Below, one piece after another: positions 61,721 to 64,000 of a DNA stretch of 64,000 bases; positions within the stretch are counted from its first letter, which is position 1; each line of letters starts with the position of its first letter. Position numbers and translations under genes: made by a program. The stretch is from Galeopsis tetrahit (lineage: Eukaryota; Streptophyta; Magnoliopsida; Lamiales; Lamiaceae). The notes below the pieces were generated by a model that was not told the DNA's origin, made no database searches, and worked only from the letters and a program-made list of their open reading frames with translations. The stretch lies in the NCBI GenBank assembly GCA_963675135.1, contig OY776124.1, positions 22,008,066 through 22,072,065 of the forward strand. Direction: 5' to 3'.

Positions 61721-63446
61721 TGTTAGGGTTATACTGGCAAGTATGCTTTTAGTGCTACCTATGTATACAAACTGATTCTTGCACTTATTAATGAGAATAA
61801 TAGTTTATCACTGGTTGCTTTAAATATAATGAATGTTAATTATTTATTGCATAAACGTTCAGATGTATTTTACATTGTAGACAATGTGGTGTGTAGAAGA
61901 TCACAGAAGATCACATTGTCAGTTCCTTGTATATAAGTACAATTGATTCACAACTTAAATGGAATTGAACAATCCATTGGTAGAAGTTGAGTTGTAAGGC
62001 TCGGATTGGTTTATCTTGACCAAGAGATTACACTAGTGCATTATGATGTGCTGAATAGGACCTACAGAGAGGTAATTCTTCTAGACTGACTTAAGGAATG
62101 AAGAATTAGACCTCAATGGTTGTTGATTTCTTAATCTCTGTCACTTAAATGGGATTGTCTGTAGTTATGAAGTATTGCTTTGATTTATTATGGGTAAAGA
62201 ATCAATTTGATTTAATACTTTGTATTTTGGGCAATATTATTAATTATAGGACAGATTGCCAAAATTAATACAGAGAATCGTGTCTTGGAGTGTCAAGTTG
62301 ATTATGTCCCCTTGGTGGACTTAGAAGGTTTATCATATCAAATCTGATCAGTGGAATTAATTTCCGGTATGATAATAATGTTGAGATGTCCTTACTCCGA
62401 GGAATAAAAGATATTAATTAATTAAAGCATTCAGTAGCTTAAATTAATTGATGGACATTGAATCTTAAACACGGGAAAGAATAACCGGGAGCCATATTTC
62501 GTAATATGGGTTAGGATGGATAGTGCAATATTAATTCTATAGTGGAATGAATTAATATTAATGGGCTAGAAAAATGTTGTGGCTCAATATTGATTTCTGG
62601 GCCCATTTGGAGGTCAATTCCTAATTCTCCTAAAGGCCCCTCAAGTAGCCCAATAAAAGTCTATTAATTAAGGTAATTAAAAGATAAGAATTAATTTTGT
62701 TGCAAGAAATTAGAGAGAGATATTTATGAAAAAAGATATATGGAAATAAGAGATTATTTCTATATTATTCCAAGATAAATTGACCGCTCAATTTTTCTTT
62801 CTTGTAAGAGAAGAAACATAGATTCTCTCTTATAAAAGGAGAATAAAAAAATTGGCACTCTGGACAAAAAGAAAAGAAAAAAAAAGATCTGTAATTTTCG
62901 AAATTACAGTGTGTGCAACAAGAGAAAATTAATTCTTCCTTGAGAGTTAATAGTTCGTGAGATCTCTCACCGGGTCAACGGACTAGGACTTAGGGAATAC
63001 TTGAGAAGGCAATTGGGTTGAAGTTGTTACTCTTCTCAACGGTATCTCCCCGATTTAAAGGTAAACACGTAATCCCTTAGTTCCGCATGTTTAGGGATTT
63101 AATTATTTTACCGCACATTCATTACATAAATTAGTTGATTTTTAATTTGTATAAATTATGAAATTAGATCTATGATAATTCAAATTTAAATTACGTCACA
63201 AATAGATCCGGGTAATTTTAAAGAAGTCTCAAAGGATTTCCGAGAGTCTCAAAAGATCCCTAGGGCATCTCAAAAGATTTTCGGGAGTCTCAAAAGATTC
63301 CTAGCATGATGGTCCATAACCCACAAGTGTCAATAATTCCCCACAAAGGAGAGTGGGAATGTGGTCCCATATTAATTTCCCACAAAGGAGTTGGGGACCA
63401 TATTGTTGGGGGACTATTATTGGGTATTGGGATTAATTTCCCAACA
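61721..63446 (+). repeat. 5' LTR of Copia 3
   Basis: The LTR runs from TGTTAGGGTT at 61721 to CCCAACA at 63446, 1726 bp. A strong TATA box TATAAAAGG lies at 62831-62839 and a weaker TATATAAG at 61930-61937. At about 63222-63305 four degenerate 20-bp units of the form GTCTCAAAAGATTCC are in tandem. No coding is evident. Confidence 0.75.
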
Positions 63447-64000
63447 GATGGTATCAGAGCCAAGGTTTTGAGCTCTGTAATTTAAATTAGAATTTAAATC
63501 TATTTACATTAAATTGATATTTGGATGGTAGAATTGTTAGTTCTTTTTTGCAGGTATCCAATTATCATGGTTTTAATGTATGTTTTAATTTATGTTGTTT
63601 GAATGTGGTTTTTAATCTAATTCGGTCAGATTTGTTTTTCCCGTGAGAAAATCCACGGGTAGATTAGATTATTTACTTTGTAATAGACTAGTCTAGATGT
63701 TAGATTTTTTTTGTAAATAAATTGTAACGGATCAAAGACGAAGACCGTTGGACGGATTAAAGAATCAGAGGCGCACCCGGACGACCAAGCCACACGAGCC
63801 GGTTGTGGGCGTGGCGTGATTTTTTTTGTTGTTACCGTGGGAGTACGAATTTCTTGTTTCTTCAAAACGAGAAAATTAAACCATGATAATTGGACGTGTT
63901 TGCCTAATTTGTGTTTAATTTTGTTTTGTTATTATGCTATGATTATTTGTTAATTTTGCATGAGGATTCGTGAAAACCCTCAAATTTAAAAATTACTAAG
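63447..64000 (+). promoter_or_regulatory. Copia 3 primer site and internal leader
   Basis: TGGTATCAGAGCC at 63449-63461 is the primer site. The rest up to 64000 is AT-rich apart from a GC-richer patch near 63725-63820. I see no gag start and nothing else I can support. Confidence 0.65.

Larger units (their letters stand above)
61721..64000 (+). mobile_element. Copia 3: third LTR retrotransposon, 5' end only
   Basis: The LTR starts inside the Copia 2 3' ORF. ATTGA at 61716-61720 is the expected left target duplication. The primer site follows the LTR, and the internal part runs off the window without a recognisable gag. Superfamily is inferred from the Met-tRNA site TGGTATCAGAGCC and TG/CA ends, so Copia is likely but not proven. 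Confidence 0.7.

Noticed and set aside
63222..63305. CRISPR-like repeat array
   Set aside because: Units are directly adjacent, degenerate and without spacers, and the DNA is a plant LTR.
63626..63865. 79-codon minus-strand ORF in the Copia 3 leader
   Set aside because: No recognisable domain, and it lies antisense in the leader of an LTR element; likely chance.

Overview
This window looks like repeat-rich, probably heterochromatic, plant nuclear DNA. I see no intact host gene, no tRNA or rRNA gene and no CRISPR array. Nearly every base can be assigned to transposable elements, many inserted inside one another. The families point to a flowering plant, probably a eudicot: Sirevirus-type Copia, Athila-type and CRM-like Gypsy, an L1-type LINE, a Helitron, a Mutator-like insertion and Stowaway MITEs. 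I cannot name the species.

Left part (1-25151). A Sirevirus-type Copia element on the minus strand runs from its 5' LTR (10091-11385) through gag, pol and an extra 3' ORF, and leaves the window at base 1. It sits inside the gag of a minus-strand Athila element (11386-14484, 5' LTR 12865-14484). To the right lie a scrambled Sirevirus remnant between inverted LTR-end fragments (14485-16785), Gypsy LTR-like sequence, a solo Sirevirus LTR (17594-18834) and a nearly full-length but broken LINE on the minus strand (18937 to about 25003).

Right part (25152-64000). One plus-strand Sirevirus (Copia 2, same family as the first) is the scaffold. Its 5' LTR was split by a CRM-like Gypsy element (25391-42364, TSD TAATT). 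Its integrase/RT ORF was split by a young Athila element (47293-58002, TSD ATACT). Its 3' ORF was cut at 61721 by a third Copia element whose 5' LTR is 61721-63446.

The CRM-like integrase was itself hit twice. One hit is a 2.8 kb Mutator-like insertion (26648-29482, 10-bp TSD) that appears to carry exon fragments of biotin synthase and a G-protein gamma subunit. The other is a 7.8 kb Helitron (29758-37594) that appears to carry pieces of sulfite oxidase, a Rossmann-fold NAD(P)-binding protein and perhaps a magnesium-dependent phosphatase. The Helitron hosts a Stowaway MITE, so nesting is four deep.

The retroelement proteins are recognisable but mostly broken, largely by in-frame stop codons. 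The best preserved is the 1305-codon protease-RT-RNase H-integrase part of the young Athila element. I found no new defence or metabolic system. The most interesting items are the two gene-fragment-capturing DNA transposons, the CRM-like coding sequence that continues into its LTR, the conserved 3' ORF of the Sireviruses, and the precise nesting, which can be resolved to the base at several junctions.
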